DNA of 64,000 bases from an uncultured Clostridia bacterium (GCA_947089135.1 CAMUJF010000001.1:124001-188000); one strand, 5' to 3'; positions 52,342 through 62,277 are shown, counted from the first letter of the stretch. A program made the numbers and translations. The notes: a model not told the origin generated them from the letters alone.

Positions 52342-53184
52342 GTGGAAAAATATGCCAAAAACAAACCCGTTATTTTATGCTGTATTCTGTTCGCCGTTTG
52401 TATGTGCGTCAGATTTATCGAATACTTTGCGCTCCGAACCGATGAAACAGTGATAGGTGAAAACCTGATCCACAAGGCTGCCGGGATCGTTCTGCTGTTT
52501 TCTGTACTGAAAGCCGCAAACATGAAGTGGAGCGATATCGGATTCATTAAACGCGGCTTGGCGAAAAATATCTTGCTGGGACTGCTGTTGAGCGCGGTAT
52601 GCTTTGCTATTTCCTACGGTGCGGAATTAATTCTTTTATCCGCGCAGGGCAATGCGGCGCATATTGAGCTTTACATAAGCGGCTTTTCGCTTACAGGCGC
52701 GGCGGTCAAAAATACGGGAATACTTTTTTTCCTGCTCTGCATTGTTTTTAATATCATCAATGTTTGGATGGAGGAGGGACTGTTCCGCGGCTTCTTTATC
52801 AAAGTGCTCTCGGATAAATACACCTTTATGAAAGCCAATTTGGCAGCCGCGCTGCTTTTCGGAGTCTGGCATTTTGTTATGCCCGTCAGGAGCTTTATCG
52901 GCGGAGAAATGGGGCTCGGTCAAATGTTTATGCTTGCGGCGGGTTACATCGTCCTTTCGGGACTAATGAGCATAAAATGGGGACTGCTTTACAAAATGAC
53001 GGGTTCGCTTTGGCTAGGCGCTGCCGATCATTTCTTTAACAATACCGTTGCTTCCAATATGCTTCATGTTGTGACGGACAGCGGAGCGGACGAAATGCAG
53101 ATCGTGCGGATCATGCTTGCACAGATCGTTTCATTTGTCTTTGTAGTGACAGTTTACAGACAGTACAGAAGAAAAGCTTATTAA
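52342..53184 (+). CDS. CPBP-family intramembrane metalloprotease
   Basis: 280 residues with about eight TM helices. The CPBP motifs are EEGLFRGFFIKVLS, VWHFVMPVR and AADHFFNN. It differs from the CPBP protein at 41664 by lacking the Gln/Pro N-terminus. The start is GTG 52342, following GAGAGGAAAG. It lies 78 bases after the nucleoside phosphorylase gene and 17 bases before the TfoX-C gene. Confidence 0.87.
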   Translation: MEKYAKNKPVILCCILFAVCMCVRFIEYFALRTDETVIGENLIHKAAGIVLLFSVLKAANMKWSDIGFIKRGLAKNILLGLLLSAVCFAISYGAELILLSAQGNAAHIELYISGFSLTGAAVKNTGILFFLLCIVFNIINVWMEEGLFRGFFIKVLSDKYTFMKANLAAALLFGVWHFVMPVRSFIGGEMGLGQMFMLAAGYIVLSGLMSIKWGLLYKMTGSLWLGAADHFFNNTVASNMLHVVTDSGADEMQIVRIMLAQIVSFVFVVTVYRQYRRKAY

Positions 53185-53201
53185 AAATGGAGGCAGTTAA
53201 A

Positions 53202-53459
53202 ATGGGCGAATTAAGCAAATTACCAAACATAGGGAACAAGGTGGAGGAACAGCTTAATACCGTTGATATTTTCACATATGAGGACTTGAAAAATCTTGGT
53301 GCGGAAAATGCCTGGCTGAAAATACAAAGCATTGACCCCTCCGCGTGCATACACCGTCTGCTTGCGTTGGAGGGCGCTTTGCAGGGAATACCCAAAAAGC
53401 TGCTCCCCGACGACAGAAAAGCGGAGCTGAAAAAATTTTATGAGGAACATAAGCTATAG
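53202..53459 (+). CDS. TfoX C-terminal-domain protein
   Basis: 85 residues. The TfoX/Sxy C-terminal helix-hairpin-helix domain alone: LSKLPNIGNKVEEQLNTVDIFTYEDLKNLGAENAWLKI and ALEGALQGIPKKLLP. Stand-alone TfoX-C proteins are common in Firmicutes and of unknown role. ATG 53202 is chosen because GGAGG lies 10 bases before it. The stop codon TAG (53457-53459) coincides with the first bases of the MITE. Confidence 0.85.
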   Translation: MGELSKLPNIGNKVEEQLNTVDIFTYEDLKNLGAENAWLKIQSIDPSACIHRLLALEGALQGIPKKLLPDDRKAELKKFYEEHKL

Positions 53460-53619
53460 AGCCTATTCAGTACCTTTTTACGCACGTCTTTTCGACAATC
53501 TTTTGCCGCTGACTGCGTTAAAAATCCTTGCCATACGCGAGTATGCCTGCGGATTTTTGCCTTGTCATCGACAAAATCTTACCCAAAATCCGCACATAAA
53601 AAGATACTGAATAGGCTCT
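53458..53619. repeat. MITE family 2, copy 2 (162 bp)
   Basis: Terminal inverted repeat agagcctattcagtaccttt (53458-53477) with complement at 53600-53619. It is the reverse orientation of the copy at 26694-26856, sharing end sequence and internal tracts. Confidence 0.85.
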
Positions 53620-53639
53620 TACAAATAAGCGAGGTAAAA

Positions 53640-54173
53640 ATGTATCTGTATCACTATTACGACAAATCGGGCGCGCCTTTCCAAAATTTATCGGAGCTGC
53701 CTGTCCGCGAGGCGAAAGCAGTTCTTGAAAAAATAAAAGCCGAAAAGCCAGATTCCCAAAGCGCGGGAAGGCATGGCAAATATGTTGAGTACAGGCGGAA
53801 CTGCGAGGAGATACTGCGTACCGAATTTCTGAAAAAGGGCGGTAAAATTTTACGGACTCCGCCTCACTATATGGTGGTGGAGCACAGTCCGTGGCTTAGT
53901 ACATGGTTTGAAAACTGCGGCTTTGTTAAAATTCCCGTTGAAGAATTTGATACGTCTACTCTTTCCTTTACATACGGCGACTCAATGCCCACGTTCGGTA
54001 TAGACGACGGAAAGGAGTACCGCAAAAAGCTGTATACCTATGACGAAATACTGACCGTCATTGAAAAATACGGCTTGCCGCAGGACTGGAACGACGACGG
54101 AAAACACGGTCCCGAGAGGTATATCGAAGTCCACGTCTGGAGCGACGAAACGGTGGGGAAATATAAAGAATAA
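53640..54173 (+). CDS. unknown protein, no recognised family
   Basis: 177 residues, soluble and charged with no signal peptide. It begins MYLYHYYDKSGAPFQNLSELP, with a YRRNCEEILRTEFLKKGGKI helix and a RTPPHYMVVEHSPWLSTWFENC segment. GAGG five bases before ATG 53640 supports the start. The same start pattern (MYLYHYYD) is common in a Clostridia family of unknown function. It lies just behind a MITE and may have lost its original promoter. Confidence 0.7.
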   Translation: MYLYHYYDKSGAPFQNLSELPVREAKAVLEKIKAEKPDSQSAGRHGKYVEYRRNCEEILRTEFLKKGGKILRTPPHYMVVEHSPWLSTWFENCGFVKIPVEEFDTSTLSFTYGDSMPTFGIDDGKEYRKKLYTYDEILTVIEKYGLPQDWNDDGKHGPERYIEVHVWSDETVGKYKE

Positions 54174-54230
54174 CAATGATTTTATGCGGAACGGCAGATA
54201 CGCGGAAATAATACTATATATGCGCGCTGA

Positions 54231-54265
54231 CCCCTCTGTACCTTATCGGTACAGAGGGGCTTTTT
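54231..54265 (+). terminator. intrinsic terminator
   Basis: cccctctgtacc (54231-54242) / ggtacagagggg (54248-54259), then CTTTTT. Confidence 0.9.
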
Positions 54266-54387
54266 GCGGAAGTACCATTTTCCCTTATCAAACATATTAT
54301 GTAAGGGAAACTGAATAAACCATTTATTTTTTTATCTTTGATCTGTCCGCGCGGCTTTGCGGTGCGGGCGGGAAAGGAAGTTTGCAT

Positions 54388-55284
54388 ATGAACAGAACAT
54401 TTTTAGCCGCAGGGGGAGACCTGCGTTTTGTAACTCTTGCCGAAAGACTTGCCGAGGACAACAGGGTATATGCGGCGGGCTTTGACGGAAACGTCTCAAT
54501 TTCCGAAAAGGTTCAGGTCGTCGACAGGATATCCGATATAAAGGAACGGGCGGACTGCCTTATTCTGCCGCTGCCCGCGTCTCCCGACGGAGTGACCGTC
54601 CGCACGCCCTATTCGGGCAGAAGCATTTCCCTTGAAAGCCTTGCTCCCGCAGTAAAAGAGGGAGGTATTGTTTTTGGGGGAATGATAACTCCCGAAGTGC
54701 GGAAGATATTCGAGAGCAGAAAAGCCGATGTGATAGACTACGCCGCGCGGGAGGAATTCGCCGTACTTAACGCCGTCGCCACAGCCGAGGGAGCTATACA
54801 GGTCGCCATGGAGGAGCTTGCCACTACCCTATCGGGAAGAAAGATACTTATTCTCGGAGCGGGTCGTATAGCAAAAGTCCTTATAGACGCCCTGAGCGGC
54901 TTCCATACCAAAATAACCGTTGCCGCGCGTAAGTGCTCCGACCTTGCATGGGCAAGGGTCTACGGCTGCGAATCCGCTTCCATAAATGATATGAACAGTC
55001 TGCCGGGGAACTTTGATATAATTTTCAACACAGTTCCCGCAGTCATTTTGGACGAAAAACGTCTGAAAACGATCCGTCCCGGCTGTCTGGTGATAGACCT
55101 TGCATCAAAGCCAGGCGGCGTGGATTTCGAGACCGCGGGAATGCTGGGCGTAAAGACCGTATGGCTGCTGTCGCTGCCGGGAAAGGTAGCTCCCGTGACC
55201 TCGGGAGAAGTAATTGCCGAAACAATAAAAAATATACTTCTTGAAAAGGAAACCGAAAGGAGGGGACCTGATGGACGGCAATAA
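54388..55284 (+). CDS. dpaA: dipicolinate synthase subunit A
   Basis: 298 residues (SpoVFA). With DpaB it converts dihydroxytetrahydrodipicolinate, from the lysine/diaminopimelate branch, to dipicolinic acid in the mother cell; DPA then fills the spore core. N-terminal DpaA domain (FLAAGGDLRFVTLAERLAEDNRVYAAGF), then a Rossmann NAD(P) domain (KILILGAGRIAKVLIDALSGF). ATG 54388 follows AAGGAAG. Overlaps dpaB by 14 bases. Expected regulation by sigma-K; no clear sigma-K promoter was identified. Confidence 0.94.
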   Translation: MNRTFLAAGGDLRFVTLAERLAEDNRVYAAGFDGNVSISEKVQVVDRISDIKERADCLILPLPASPDGVTVRTPYSGRSISLESLAPAVKEGGIVFGGMITPEVRKIFESRKADVIDYAAREEFAVLNAVATAEGAIQVAMEELATTLSGRKILILGAGRIAKVLIDALSGFHTKITVAARKCSDLAWARVYGCESASINDMNSLPGNFDIIFNTVPAVILDEKRLKTIRPGCLVIDLASKPGGVDFETAGMLGVKTVWLLSLPGKVAPVTSGEVIAETIKNILLEKETERRGPDGRQ

Positions 55285-55858
55285 GCTCAAAGGAAAAAAA
55301 ATCGGCTTTGCACTGTGCGGTTCGTTCTGTACCTTTTCAAAGGCTTTCGCTCAGCTTGAACGACTTATAGCCGAGGGAGCGGACGTTACGGCGGTGATGT
55401 CCTTCAACGCCGCGTCGCTGGATACCCGCTTCGGAAAAGCTACCGACCACATTGCATATCTTGAAAAGGTCACGGAGAAAAAGGTGATCAGGACTATCGA
55501 GGACGCGGAGCCTATAGGTCCGAAGAAAATGTTTGACGTTCTTGTCATCGCCCCCTGCACAGGAAATACAATGGCAAAGCTTGCCGCTGGAATAATAGAC
55601 ACTCCCGTGACAATGGCTGCCAAATCCCACATCAGGAACTCTTATCCGCTTGTTATCGCTCCCTCCACAAACGACGGGCTTTCGGGTACTGCAAAAAATT
55701 TAGGAGCGTTGCTTAACTATAAGAGCGTGTTTTTTGTTCCGTTCGGGCAGGACGATCACGAGGCAAAGCCAAGATCCCTTTCGGCGGATTTTGAAAGGCT
55801 TCCCGAAGCAATTGAGGCGGCTCTTGACAAGGTTCAGCTCCAGCCCATACTTGAATGA
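55271..55858 (+). CDS. dpaB: dipicolinate synthase subunit B
   Basis: 195 residues, flavoprotein-like SpoVFB. Typical GFALCGSFCTFSKAFAQLERL, PCTGNTMAKLAAGIIDTPVTMAAKSHIRN and FVPFGQDDHEAKPRSLSADFERLPEAIEAAL. ATG 55271 lies within the end of dpaA, five bases after GGAGGGG, so translation is coupled. Works with DpaA; DPA is imported into the spore by the SpoVA channel, encoded in part at the window's right end. Confidence 0.94.
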   Translation: MDGNKLKGKKIGFALCGSFCTFSKAFAQLERLIAEGADVTAVMSFNAASLDTRFGKATDHIAYLEKVTEKKVIRTIEDAEPIGPKKMFDVLVIAPCTGNTMAKLAAGIIDTPVTMAAKSHIRNSYPLVIAPSTNDGLSGTAKNLGALLNYKSVFFVPFGQDDHEAKPRSLSADFERLPEAIEAALDKVQLQPILE

Positions 55859-55877
55859 CTGCCTTTCACAAAAAACG

Positions 55878-55919
55878 GCAGACGGCGGGGTCTCCGCGGG
55901 GACGCCGCCGTCTGCATTT
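55878..55919 (+). terminator. intrinsic terminator of dpaAB
   Basis: gcagacggcgg (55878-55888) / ccgccgtctgc (55905-55915) with a GC-rich loop, then ATTTC. It may also serve the convergent GLUG gene. Confidence 0.8.
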
Positions 55920-55940
55920 CTGCGTATCTGATGCAAAATA

Positions 55941-58900
55941 TCAGGACTTTTTCTTATGCTTTCTTTTTACGGCAGCAGCCGCAGCCGCAATAACCGCCGC
56001 CGCTGCTGCTGCTGCGATAGCGGCAGCGATATAGACAGGGAACTGTTTTTCCGTAACGGACAAGTCAAAGCTTCCTCCGCTGACTTCAAAAACAAGATAG
56101 CTTCCGTCAGTCTCCGTTTTGACCGTTCTTGCAGCACCGTTTTCGGTAACGGTAACGACCGCTTTTTTAGGAGGTATTTCGGAAAGATACCGTACCGTAT
56201 GCACTGTGCTGCCGTCGTCGGGAACAGTTACCGTCCACATATCGGAGTCAACATAGCCTGATCCCCCGTTTGACAAGGCGGTGAGCTTGTCACTGTCGGT
56301 AAAGCTTCCCTCGGCAATTATTATGGGAAGTCCGTTCTTTCGCAGTTCCGTGGAGGACAATGAGGTCACAAAGGGCTTGTAGACCGCGTGAACCGCCGCT
56401 CCGAAAGTTACGTTTTCAAGGCTGATATCCTCCCACTCCGCAAAGCAGCCCTCTTTCGGAGGAATTTCCGGAAGTTTGCTTTCGGGTATGCTTTCGCCGT
56501 ATCCGCAGGTCAGCTCGCCGACTGTTTCGTCCTCGGCAATAAAGGTCAGGGTAAGGGTTCCGAACCCGTCGGGAACATTGTCAAGCCTGAGCATATAGTT
56601 ATAGTCCACGGGATAAGCTTTTCCACTGTAGCTTATCCCGTCCACTCCGCCGATACCGCTGTCGATAAAAGCATTGTTTTCAAAGTCCCCGGAGCAGCTT
56701 CCGGCTATCGCGCCTATGCGCTCGTCACCGCTTTCGATAACCGCAAAGCCGCGGCAGTTCATAATGTCATTTCCCTCGCCCGCAATACCGCCTACGTTTG
56801 CCGCGCCGTTGACCCGACACTTTGCGCTGCACCCGAATATCGCCGCTTCGGACTGTCCCGCGACTCCGCCCGCAAAGCTGCCGTCGGTAGAGCTTACGTT
56901 CCCGAATCCCGCGCAAACGATCAGGCAGCCTGTTTTCATATAGCCCGCAATGCCTCCCGCGCAGTTTTTCTTGGATATGATCTCTCCGTAGTTAACGCAG
57001 TCCCTTACAACGGTTTTGGACTGATACATAAAATCAAGGGAGCGTTCGCCCACAGTCTCGATATCTCCCTCGGGATCGAAGCCGTACTCTATTGCCATAG
57101 AGCCTGCTATACCGCCTGCGTTCACGTCTCCGTTTATCTGTCCGTAATTAACGCAGTCGGCGATCTTTCCGTCGGAACGCCCCACGGTATCCTTTGAGGA
57201 AATGTCCTCGGTATAGTCGGAAATATCAGCCGAGGCGGAGGACATTTCGTCCGCAAGGTCAAGCAGAGTATCCCTTACCTCGGAGGCCTTGTCGTTTATT
57301 TTCCTGAAATCCTCCGCAAGAACGCTGACCGTTCCGTCCGTGTTTTCGTTGAGCGCGGAGCATATATCGAGCAGGTCTCCCGTAAGTCCCGAAAGCTTGT
57401 CGCGGGAGCTTATAAAGCTGTCGTCCGCGCCGGTAAAGGTTATTTTGTCCATTCCCGCAAAATAGTCAAGGATAGCGGTTATCTGTTCGAAGCCTGCCGA
57501 AACATTGTCGGAGGCTTCCGAAGCCTTTTGAGCAGCGTCCGCAGCTGAAGCCGCCGCCGCAACGGCTGAAGCTCCCGCCTCGTCAAAATATTCCGAGGAT
57601 TCCCGAACGGCGTCTATCATGCCGCCTATCGGGTCGGCGGAATCGGAAAGCTCGCTGTTGGCTTCTCTTATGTACTGTATAAAATCGTACAGCGAAGTAA
57701 TGTCCGTGTTGTCCGAAATAGTTCCCGCGTCGTTTGAAATATTCTGTCCCGCGGAGCCTAAATTGTCAAGCTCGCCGGGAACATTTCCCGAAACAGCTTT
57801 AAGGGTATCGCGCAGATCCTTTGCCGCCTGCGATCCGACCATATCGGAAACCGAAGAGGTAATTGAGGAAATACATTCAAATATATCGCTTACCGAACCG
57901 TTTGAGAAGTTGTTGAGTATGTCCTGAACATAAAAGGTGTATGCGGACGGTTCGTAAATTCCCGATCCCAACAGATCCGCAATAGCCCGGAATGAGCTTT
58001 CCGAATTTTTCAGACTGTCCGAAAAATTTCCGGAAACCTCCGAAAGACGTTCAAGCTGGCTTTCGATATTGTCCCTTGCCGCCGAATATTCGGGGGACGC
58101 CTTGTAGCTGTCCAGCGCGCTTACCGCCGAAGAAGCCGATACTGAAAGATTATTCAGAGCCGCGCTCAGACTTTGGAAATCAAGGCTAAGATTATTCAGG
58201 GCGGCTTTCATGGTCTCCTCGTCGCCCAGTCCGCGCTGGAGAGCTTCAAGTCCGCTGTCAACGGAATTTCCCGCTTCGGTCAGATTTTCCGTTACCTCGG
58301 AAAGCCTGTCGAGTATGGGGAAAAGCACGTCGAGTCCTTCTCCCGCATGATCTCCCGCCTCGTCAAGAAGCTGTACCGCTTCGCCCAGATCGTCAAGAGC
58401 CTCCGTAAGCATATCCGAAGCCGCCGTAAAGCTGTCCGCTGCGGGAGCTGCCATATCTATAAGATCGGAGGTTCTGGAACTCAGCTCGTTTACCGAATCA
58501 ATATTTGCGTTCACTATCCTGTCCGTTTCATCAAGAAAGCTGTCCGTACCCGTTCTTATCTCGCTCAGCTTGTCAAGGATATCCTCTCTGTCCGAGGACA
58601 TTATATCGGAACGTGTCTCTGCGTCCGTTACCGTTCCGTCGATTATGGAGTTAAGCTCCTCAAGCTGTGTGCGGAGCTTTGAAAGAGTCCTCTCCGAAAA
58701 CAGCAGGGAGAAGTGCGGCTCAGCCTGACCCACGATACCCGCAGTATCCTTTCTTCCGTTGACAGTACCGTAGTTTTCGCAGCAGCTCACGTAGCCGTCC
58801 TGTCTGCCGATAATGCCGCCGATGTTGTAGCCCACGTGGGGGTATCCGATATTTCCGTAATTAACGCTGCCCTGCACCGAGCCGCCCGAATACCCTGCAA

Positions 58901-59657
58901 TGCCGCCCGCGTCGGTGATGTCGGCGACCTGTTCGGGGGAGTACAGCTCGTCAATGTTGAGGTTCTCCAAGTCCACAGGCTCGTCGTAGGCGTTGGTATT
59001 TACCGACATATTGTTTGTGCAATGGAGTATGGTCCCGTAATTCTCCCCTGCGATACCGCCCGAAAAATTACGCGCCTGTACCGCTCCGCTCGATACGCAG
59101 TTCGCGATAAGTCCGCTTGTTTCGTTCATGCCTGCAATGCCGCCGCAGCCGGAATTACCCTTTACCGCACCGTTGAAATTGCAGTTTATTATTCTGCCGC
59201 GGTTCACTCCCGCGACTCCGCCGCATTTTTCCCCGCTGCCGCTTGGAGAAATACTTCCCGAAACGGTAAGGTTCTTCACTGTGCCGTTCTTTTCAACATA
59301 TCGGAACAGACCCTGCTCCGATCCGCTGCCGTACAGTTTGAGACCGCTTACAGTGTGATCTCCGCCGTCGAAAATGCCGCTGAACGAGGGTACCGTCACA
59401 TGACCGCTTACATTTATATCGGCGGTAAGGAGATACTTTTTTCCAACGGAATTGCTGTCAAGAACGCAGCTTTCCGCAAAGGCTGCAAATTCCTCGGCTG
59501 TAGCTATTTCAATAATCCCCTCGGAATTTGCCGCAAGGACGGCGGAGGATTCCGCCGCATACGCATTGAATACCGACGGTATATCCGCTGCCGAAAGGCA
59601 GAGGCCTGCAGCGGCAAGAAATGCGATTGTTCTTTTAAAAATACTAAACCGTTTCAA
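55941..59657 (-). CDS. giant surface protein: GLUG repeats flanking a coiled coil
   Basis: 1238 residues. Signal peptide (RTIAFLAAAGLCLSAADIPSVFNAYA, about 1-35). First GLUG-type repeat block, about 70-320, with repeated GGIAG-type turns (GGVAGVN, GGIAGMN, GGIAGEN, GGIAGYS, GGIIGRQ). A Ser/Asp/Leu-rich, mostly helical region of about 500 residues predicted as coiled coil follows. Second GLUG block about 840-1000 (GGIAGSM, GGIAGYM, GGVAGQS, GGIAGEG). Two beta domains end in a TM helix (AAAIAAAAAAAVIAAAAAAV) and a KRKHKKK tail. The TTG start 59657 follows GGAGG by 9 bases and overlaps the MMPL gene stop by 14 bases. It acts outside the membrane; the function is unknown. Confidence 0.85.
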   Translation of the reverse strand: MKRFSIFKRTIAFLAAAGLCLSAADIPSVFNAYAAESSAVLAANSEGIIEIATAEEFAAFAESCVLDSNSVGKKYLLTADINVSGHVTVPSFSGIFDGGDHTVSGLKLYGSGSEQGLFRYVEKNGTVKNLTVSGSISPSGSGEKCGGVAGVNRGRIINCNFNGAVKGNSGCGGIAGMNETSGLIANCVSSGAVQARNFSGGIAGENYGTILHCTNNMSVNTNAYDEPVDLENLNIDELYSPEQVADITDAGGIAGYSGGSVQGSVNYGNIGYPHVGYNIGGIIGRQDGYVSCCENYGTVNGRKDTAGIVGQAEPHFSLLFSERTLSKLRTQLEELNSIIDGTVTDAETRSDIMSSDREDILDKLSEIRTGTDSFLDETDRIVNANIDSVNELSSRTSDLIDMAAPAADSFTAASDMLTEALDDLGEAVQLLDEAGDHAGEGLDVLFPILDRLSEVTENLTEAGNSVDSGLEALQRGLGDEETMKAALNNLSLDFQSLSAALNNLSVSASSAVSALDSYKASPEYSAARDNIESQLERLSEVSGNFSDSLKNSESSFRAIADLLGSGIYEPSAYTFYVQDILNNFSNGSVSDIFECISSITSSVSDMVGSQAAKDLRDTLKAVSGNVPGELDNLGSAGQNISNDAGTISDNTDITSLYDFIQYIREANSELSDSADPIGGMIDAVRESSEYFDEAGASAVAAAASAADAAQKASEASDNVSAGFEQITAILDYFAGMDKITFTGADDSFISSRDKLSGLTGDLLDICSALNENTDGTVSVLAEDFRKINDKASEVRDTLLDLADEMSSASADISDYTEDISSKDTVGRSDGKIADCVNYGQINGDVNAGGIAGSMAIEYGFDPEGDIETVGERSLDFMYQSKTVVRDCVNYGEIISKKNCAGGIAGYMKTGCLIVCAGFGNVSSTDGSFAGGVAGQSEAAIFGCSAKCRVNGAANVGGIAGEGNDIMNCRGFAVIESGDERIGAIAGSCSGDFENNAFIDSGIGGVDGISYSGKAYPVDYNYMLRLDNVPDGFGTLTLTFIAEDETVGELTCGYGESIPESKLPEIPPKEGCFAEWEDISLENVTFGAAVHAVYKPFVTSLSSTELRKNGLPIIIAEGSFTDSDKLTALSNGGSGYVDSDMWTVTVPDDGSTVHTVRYLSEIPPKKAVVTVTENGAARTVKTETDGSYLVFEVSGGSFDLSVTEKQFPVYIAAAIAAAAAAAVIAAAAAAVKRKHKKKS

Positions 59658-62175
59658 GCTTTTCCGCCTCCTTTTCCTCGAAGAAGTCCATAGTGTCGGA
59701 AGTTTCGTCCGCAAGCGTTTGCACGGCTTCTCCCTTGGGATTTTCTATTCTTGCGTCAACGTCGCCTACAATAACAGCCTTTATGTAGCCCTCTACTCTG
59801 CCGTTGATGTTTCCGTGGATAAGTCCGCTTACCACCATGCGGTTGTTTGAAAGACGGGTGCGCTCCGATTTTTTAATAGTAAAGGAAGTACGCTCAATAA
59901 TAGTATCGCCTAAAAGCAGTATTTGCGGAAGTATTCCCATAACAAGCACGATAGATATGATAGTACCACGTCCGAGACAAACGCCGATAGACGATATAGT
60001 ACCGTCGGAGGAAAGCTGACCTATCAGTATACCCGCGGCCGCAAGTATAGCTCCCGATGTGATAATGGTCGGGAACGCCTGATTAAGGGTTTCGGTAATG
60101 GCTTTCTTTATGGGCATTTCCTGTTTAAGCTCCATATAGCGGCTTGATATAACGATAGCGTAGTCAATGTTCGCGCCCATCTGAATGGAGTTTACTATAA
60201 GATAGCTAAGGAAGAACAGGTTGGTGGATTCCAGATATGGGAACGAGAAGTTTATCCAGATGCTTCCCTGAATTACAGCAATGAGCAACACCGGAAGTCC
60301 CGCCGACTTAAATGTAAACAGCAGAATGATTATTACAAACAGAGCCGACAGAATGCTGATTATGAGGTTATCGTTAACAAATGAAGTGGACAGGTCGTAG
60401 TCGCTGGTGGAGTTGCCCACAACATAAACATTTTCGGGATAGTACTTTGCCGCTGTCTCATGTATCGTTCCGAGAAAATCAAAGGTCTCCTCACCCTCTT
60501 CGGGCAGGTTGACGTATACCAGCATACGGCTGTAATTGTCGCTTCTCAGCTGCAATACCGCGTCGGTGAGGGTGTCGTTAAGCTCGGTAAGAGTATCCAT
60601 AAGCTCGTCGTCAAGGGTAACATAGCCCTTTTGCACCTCGTCGTAGGTGAACAGAAACATATCTATGAGGGGTACTCCGTAAGCGTCAAGACCGTTTACC
60701 ACCTCGCCGTAGTTTTCCTCGCTTACGGCATAGGCGGCGTAGAGTATTTTCGCCACCTCAAAGTCCAGATCGGCAAGCTCGGAGAACTGCCTGGGCGTCA
60801 GCTTGTCGGTAAGCACATAACCGTCCATGGCTTCGATATTGGCAAGACCCATGACCGATTCCACCTGAGGATATTTTTCAAGCTCCGCAATAAGTTTTTC
60901 CTCGTTTTCGTAGCTTCCCGACGGTACTATCAAAGCCATAAGGTTGGTCGAACCGAAGTTGTCCCTTATCTTTTCCTCGGCTATCTTTGATTCGCTTTTT
61001 CTTGCCGTCTCCAGATCGGAGGTGCCGTAGCAGTAGGGGCAGCTGCTTGAAAAGATAAATCCCGCTGCCATAAGCACAGCGAAAACCGGCGGGATAATAT
61101 ACTTCGTTGCGTAAGCAAATTTTCCCACGGCGGAAATAGAGGGCACAAAATTTTTGTGTACGGTCTTGTCGATAAGCCTATTGAACAGCATTATAAGTCC
61201 CGGCATAAGGGTAAACACTGACAGCAGGCTCAGGAATATAGCCTTTATAAGTACTACAGCAAGGTCTGCGCCTATTTTAAACTGCATAAATGCAAGAGCG
61301 ATAAGTCCCGAAATGGTGGTAAGACTGCTGGAGGAAATTTCGGGAATGGCTTTGCTGAGGGCTGCAATGCAGGCTTCGCGGGCGGGGAGATGCTCGTGCT
61401 CCTCGCTGTAGCGGTGTATCAGGATTATAGCGTAGTCAATGGCAAGGGCAAGTTGGAGAACTATTGTTACCGAGTCGGAAATAAAGGAAATAGTTCCCAG
61501 CAGAAAGTTTGTACCCATGTTCAGCACAGCAGCCGCGCCGAAGGTCATTATGAGCACCGGCAGCTCCGCGTAGGCTCTTGAGGTGAACAGGACGACGGCT
61601 ACGATAATTACCGCCGCGATAAGGGTAACGGTCTGCATTTCCGCCGCAAGCTGAGCGGAGCTGTCGTTTCCCACCGCGCTTGATATGTACAGGTCGTAGT
61701 CCGCCAGCTCCTCCCGTATTTGGTTCATGGCGTTCACGCTTATTTCGTCCGCTTCCTCACCCTCGAATGTTACGGAGAACATGGCATAGGTATTTTTGTA
61801 GTGTTCCTCGGTCTCATCAAATTCCACCGCCGAAACTCCGTTTATGCCGCGGATATCCTCCGCAAGCTTTTCTGCGGTCTCATAGGTAACGTTTGATACC
61901 ATTACCGAAGCCGAACCGTATGTAACAAATTCCTCGTCCATGAGGGTAAGACCCTGCCGCGTCTCGGTCTCCTCGGAAAGATATGTAGTTATGTCGTTTT
62001 CCACGTTTACCCAGTCCTTGGCAAAAACGCAGAATATCAGCGCAAAAATAAACAGCAGGAAAAACAAATTCCTTTTGTCCACGATAAAGGACGCAAGCTT
62101 ATACATAAAGCTTTCGTTTTCGCAGCTTTCGCATTCAGCTGCGGCGCCGTTTTTGAGATCGATGCTTTCCGTCAA
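59644..62175 (-). CDS. MMPL/RND-family transporter
   Basis: 843 residues. Two halves, each with one TM followed by an extracytoplasmic domain and five TM helices, 12 in all. RND-type features include FISDSVTIVLQLALAIDYAIILIHRY and the parallel VNSIQMGANIDYAIVISSRY with the conserved Asp that couples to protons. The Pro-poor cytoplasmic tail is acidic. MMPL transporters export lipids or hydrophobic compounds. The start is TTG 62175, nine bases after AAAGGAG. It is cotranscribed with the GLUG protein and faces a TetR regulator. Confidence 0.92.
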   Translation of the reverse strand: MTESIDLKNGAAAECESCENESFMYKLASFIVDKRNLFFLLFIFALIFCVFAKDWVNVENDITTYLSEETETRQGLTLMDEEFVTYGSASVMVSNVTYETAEKLAEDIRGINGVSAVEFDETEEHYKNTYAMFSVTFEGEEADEISVNAMNQIREELADYDLYISSAVGNDSSAQLAAEMQTVTLIAAVIIVAVVLFTSRAYAELPVLIMTFGAAAVLNMGTNFLLGTISFISDSVTIVLQLALAIDYAIILIHRYSEEHEHLPAREACIAALSKAIPEISSSSLTTISGLIALAFMQFKIGADLAVVLIKAIFLSLLSVFTLMPGLIMLFNRLIDKTVHKNFVPSISAVGKFAYATKYIIPPVFAVLMAAGFIFSSSCPYCYGTSDLETARKSESKIAEEKIRDNFGSTNLMALIVPSGSYENEEKLIAELEKYPQVESVMGLANIEAMDGYVLTDKLTPRQFSELADLDFEVAKILYAAYAVSEENYGEVVNGLDAYGVPLIDMFLFTYDEVQKGYVTLDDELMDTLTELNDTLTDAVLQLRSDNYSRMLVYVNLPEEGEETFDFLGTIHETAAKYYPENVYVVGNSTSDYDLSTSFVNDNLIISILSALFVIIILLFTFKSAGLPVLLIAVIQGSIWINFSFPYLESTNLFFLSYLIVNSIQMGANIDYAIVISSRYMELKQEMPIKKAITETLNQAFPTIITSGAILAAAGILIGQLSSDGTISSIGVCLGRGTIISIVLVMGILPQILLLGDTIIERTSFTIKKSERTRLSNNRMVVSGLIHGNINGRVEGYIKAVIVGDVDARIENPKGEAVQTLADETSDTMDFFEEKEAEKLETV

Positions 62176-62212
62176 GATGATCTTCTCCTTTCGTTTTTTT
62201 AACAGTATTGTT

Positions 62213-62241
62213 ATTGTAGACCATATCAAATCAATTTTCAA
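62213..62241 (-). promoter_or_regulatory. sigma-A-type promoter of the MMPL-GLUG operon
   Basis: Minus strand: TTGAAA (62241-62236), 17-base spacer, TACAAT (62218-62213). Confidence 0.65.
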
Positions 62242-62259
62242 TATACAAAACCTCTCTGC

Positions 62260-62277
62260 TGTATAAAATGTTATACA
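62260..62277. promoter_or_regulatory. TetR-type operator palindrome
   Basis: TGTATAA, four bases (aatg), TTATACA: a perfect palindrome between the two divergent promoters. A weaker relative GTAT-N4-ATAC is at 62291-62302, just upstream of the tetR -10 (TATAAT 62317-62322). Confidence 0.7.
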
